Positions 61,764 through 64,000 of a stretch of DNA of 64,000 bases are shown in pieces. Source of the DNA: Amycolatopsis deserti (GTDB taxonomy: Bacteria; Actinomycetota; Actinomycetes; Mycobacteriales; Pseudonocardiaceae); NCBI RefSeq assembly GCF_014653945.1, contig NZ_BNAU01000012.1, positions 147,378-211,377 on the forward strand. The letters are read 5' to 3'. The position numbers and the translations under genes are program-made. Each line of letters starts with the position of its first letter. Positions within the stretch are counted from its first letter, which is position 1. Below the pieces are notes generated by a model. That model ran no database searches and was not told where the DNA came from. It was given only the letters and a program-made list of their open reading frames with translations.

Positions 61764-62681
61764 GTGGCCTCCACCGTGATCAGCACGGCAGCCGTCGCGA
61801 TCGCTTTGGTCCTGGTCGTGGCGGTCGTCCTGCTGTGGCGGCTCTATAGCGACAGCATGCGCCGCGCGGACGCGGCGGCGCGCCAGGTAGAGGCCGAGCG
61901 GTCACGCGTGGATCAGCAGCAGGCGGCGTTGCGGCGGTACGAAGTGGCCTTCGCCTCGATCAGCGGCCGTGGGGAGCTGGGCGAGCAGGTCCTCGCGGAG
62001 ACCGCGCGGGCGCTTGGATTGCGCGAAGGGCTGCACTACACACTGCAGACAGATCTGGGCGGGGGTGGGTCGGCCAAACCGGACATGGTGCTGCGGGTGG
62101 GCGGCGACCGGAGCGTGCCGGTCGACGCGAAGGCGAGCCTGGCGTGCTGGGCGGAAGCGGTCGAGACCGACGATCCGGACGAGCGGATGGACGCGTTGCG
62201 GGTGCACGTCCGCAATCTCCGGTCCCGAGCGGCGGAACTGGCGGGCAAGGGGTACCAGCGCTGGGCCGACGCGATCTACGGCACGGTGATGTTCGTGCCG
62301 TCCGACGCCGCCGTGGTGGCGGCGCTGGACACCGATCCCGAACTGTTGCGCTGGATGCTCGACCGGCGGGTGTTCCTGTGCGGACCGACCGGTTTCGCGG
62401 TGGTGGCGTCGGCCGCGCTGTTCGCCGCGAGCGACCGGGCGGTGGTGGAGGACATCGAGCGCGTGCGGGCCGGCGCGGCGGCGGCGCACCGGGCGGCGGG
62501 CAACGCCGTCGAGGCGCTCAACCTCAGCAGTACCCACCTGCAGCGGTTCCTGTCGGCGCGGCGGCGAGAGCTGGATGCGCTCGAGGGATTCCGGGCGGCC
62601 GTGGCGCCGCTGTCGGACGCGGCGGCGAGCCCGACCGAGGTCGCCACCATCCGGAGGGGGGACGAGATGGCCGCGAGCTAG
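61764..62681 (+). CDS. rmuC: DNA recombination protein RmuC family
   Basis: A 305-residue protein with one N-terminal membrane segment (about 7-27), a short coiled coil (about 30-62) and the RmuC nuclease-like domain: LGEQVLAETARALGL, HYTLQTDLGGGGSAKPDMVL, VPVDAKASL and YGTVMFVPSDAAV. The PD...VDAK pattern fits a PD-(D/E)XK core. Shorter than E. coli RmuC (about 475), as in other actinobacteria. GTG start with AAGGAGG 6 nt upstream. Divergent from sbcD, giving a compact DNA-repair block. Confidence 0.85.
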   Translation: MASTVISTAAVAIALVLVVAVVLLWRLYSDSMRRADAAARQVEAERSRVDQQQAALRRYEVAFASISGRGELGEQVLAETARALGLREGLHYTLQTDLGGGGSAKPDMVLRVGGDRSVPVDAKASLACWAEAVETDDPDERMDALRVHVRNLRSRAAELAGKGYQRWADAIYGTVMFVPSDAAVVAALDTDPELLRWMLDRRVFLCGPTGFAVVASAALFAASDRAVVEDIERVRAGAAAAHRAAGNAVEALNLSSTHLQRFLSARRRELDALEGFRAAVAPLSDAAASPTEVATIRRGDEMAAS

Positions 62682-62837
62682 GGAAAACTTCACGTTACCG
62701 GCGCGTTGCCAACACGGCCGGGCCGGCCGAAACCGCTGATCAAGACGGGTGCCCGGTGGGCCGATCCAGTGGTCTGAACCGCATCCTCCGCGGGATGGGG
62801 AGCCGGTTGGGCCGGCTACAGGTTACGGTGTTGCCTC

Positions 62838-63902
62838 GTGACCGCCATTCCCGATCGCCGGAGCGATTCCGACGCCGACGACATCCCGGTGCCGTGGGAT
62901 CAGCGTCCCATCGTCGGGGAACGCCGCGGCTTGCCGTGGTGGGGTGCCGTGCTCCTCGCGTTCGGGCTGGCGGTGATCGGTGCGGTCATCGACATGCAGA
63001 CGCAGAACACGCTCGGCTGGCTGTTCAAGGGCGCGTACTTCGTCGGCGCGGTGGGCGCGGTGGCCGGGGTGCAGCGGCGCAGCCTGTTCGGGCCGATGGT
63101 GCAGCCTCCGCTGATCCTGGGAGTCACCGTGCCCGGCGTGGTGCTGCTGGTCTCCGGGCTGCCGGACAACAGCGACATGCTGACGCGCGCGCTGGCCGTC
63201 GGCACGCCGCTGATCAACGGGTTCCCGACCATGGCGATCACGACTGGCTGCACGCTGGTGCTGGGCATCGTGCGGATCTACCGCGAACGCAACCCGGACG
63301 CGGCGCCGAAGGCGGGCGACAAGCGGCCCACGGATCCGAAGCGTCCGGACGGCGCGGGACGTGGCGGTGCGGCGCGGGGTGACGCGCCGCGGGGTCGTCG
63401 CCCGGCCGAGGGGCGTTCCGGCTCTGGTGCGGGGTCTGGCTCCGGCGGGAGGTCGAGCTCCGGTCCTGACTCCGGTGCGGGCCGCCCGGCTGGCGAGGGC
63501 CGTGCCGCGGGTGCGGTCGCTGCCGCGCGCGGTGTGGCCGGCCGGCGTCCCGGCCGCCGCCCGCCCGAGGACGATCCGCGCCGCGCCGCGGACGAGGCGC
63601 CTCGGCGAGGGCGTCGGGGCGCGGACGGCGGCGCACGCCGCCCGGCGGAGGACGACCCGCGCCGTGACGCCGGTGCCCGGGGCGCGAAGACCCCGCCTCC
63701 GGGACGCCGGCCGCGGCAGCGCGGCGTGCCGCCAGAGGACGCGGACCGCCGCGCCGGGGAGCCGCGCACGGGCGGCCCGGCGGCCGACCGACCTCGCCGG
63801 GTCCCCCCACGAGCCGGCGACCCACGCCTGGACCCGCGCCGAGCGCCCGAAGGCCGCCGCGGAGGCACGCCACGCCGCCGCCCCTGGGACGACGAAGCCT
63901 GA
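62838..63902 (+). CDS. DUF6542-like membrane protein with disordered basic tail
   Basis: A 354-residue protein. Residues about 33-145 hold four membrane segments (LPWWGAVLLAFGLAVIGAVID onwards), matching the small actinobacterial membrane domain found beside ychF (DUF6542, Rv1111c in M. tuberculosis, from memory). Residues 150-354 are low-complexity, rich in Arg, Gly, Pro and Asp, with recurring RRPAEDDPRR-like units near 240, 270 and 310. GTG at 62838. The tail may bind nucleic acid or membrane lipids; this is speculation. The last 98 bp of the window hold no complete gene. Confidence 0.75.
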   Translation: MTAIPDRRSDSDADDIPVPWDQRPIVGERRGLPWWGAVLLAFGLAVIGAVIDMQTQNTLGWLFKGAYFVGAVGAVAGVQRRSLFGPMVQPPLILGVTVPGVVLLVSGLPDNSDMLTRALAVGTPLINGFPTMAITTGCTLVLGIVRIYRERNPDAAPKAGDKRPTDPKRPDGAGRGGAARGDAPRGRRPAEGRSGSGAGSGSGGRSSSGPDSGAGRPAGEGRAAGAVAAARGVAGRRPGRRPPEDDPRRAADEAPRRGRRGADGGARRPAEDDPRRDAGARGAKTPPPGRRPRQRGVPPEDADRRAGEPRTGGPAADRPRRVPPRAGDPRLDPRRAPEGRRGGTPRRRPWDDEA

Positions 63903-64000
63903 GCGCCGGACCTCACGGGGCCTGTCTGCGACGCTGGGGCCCAGCGTTCACGAGCCTGGGGCGACGCCTGACCGCCGGACACCACACACCCCGTGAGCGC

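Overview
The window is very GC-rich (roughly 70 percent) with many GTG and some TTG starts and tightly overlapping operons (ATGA/GTGA junctions). It carries the mycothiol gene mshB, mtrAB-lpqB, a whiB2-type regulator and an lpqW-like lipoprotein. Together these point to an actinobacterium of the Pseudonocardiaceae (Amycolatopsis-like) with a mycobacteria-type envelope gene set. No tRNA, rRNA, CRISPR array or prophage was seen. Statements about gene order in Mycobacterium tuberculosis below are from memory, not from a search.

Layout. 1-5.3 kb: a ComF-type phosphoribosyltransferase, then an accessory catabolic cluster (RpiR-type regulator, MFS importer, GAF protein, amidohydrolase). 5.5-12.7 kb: lpqB, mtrB, mtrA, tmk and ahcY on the minus strand, the conserved mtrAB neighbourhood, interrupted by a PIN/RHH toxin-antitoxin pair. 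12.8-19.6 kb: a large membrane protein, a small membrane protein, an APC amino acid permease, a CDF metal transporter and a divergent DUF2000/Lrp pair. 19.7-28.4 kb: mannose metabolism (manA, a SIS/TobH-like protein, a Trm112 protein, manB), a DUF3499 protein, a zincin-like protein, a large membrane protein, whiB and a site-2 protease. 28.4-40.7 kb: two unknown genes with mshB, a five-gene oligopeptide ABC operon, lpqW-like and typA. 40.7-48.4 kb: a small Cys/Lys-rich protein behind an iron box, a decayed IS481-type transposase, a YciI protein, a tryptophanyl-tRNA synthetase behind a trp-type attenuator, and a two-component system with a Nudix hydrolase, divergent from a LolA-like protein and an ABC exporter. 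48.4-52.2 kb: a thiamine ABC transporter under a TPP riboswitch. 52.2-64 kb: pterin dehydratase, small membrane proteins, a cell-wall peptidase-like protein, ychF, DNA repair genes (ada-alkA fusion, ogt, sbcCD, rmuC) and a DUF6542-like protein.

The most informative regulatory elements are: (1) a complete ribosome-mediated transcription attenuator in front of trpS, with a 19-residue leader peptide holding tandem Trp codons; (2) a 16/19 match to the IdeR/DtxR iron box 29 bp upstream of a 51-residue Cys-rich protein; (3) a palindrome overlapping the whiB promoter whose half-sites resemble BldD boxes; (4) 11-bp-phased direct repeats between a response regulator and its divergent operon.

A recurring oddity is tandem GC-rich minisatellites of different unit lengths (34, 112, about 97 and 47 bp) in four intergenic gaps. 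One of them is a serial duplication of a gene 3' end together with its terminator, and it now also supplies the stop codon and terminator of lpqB.
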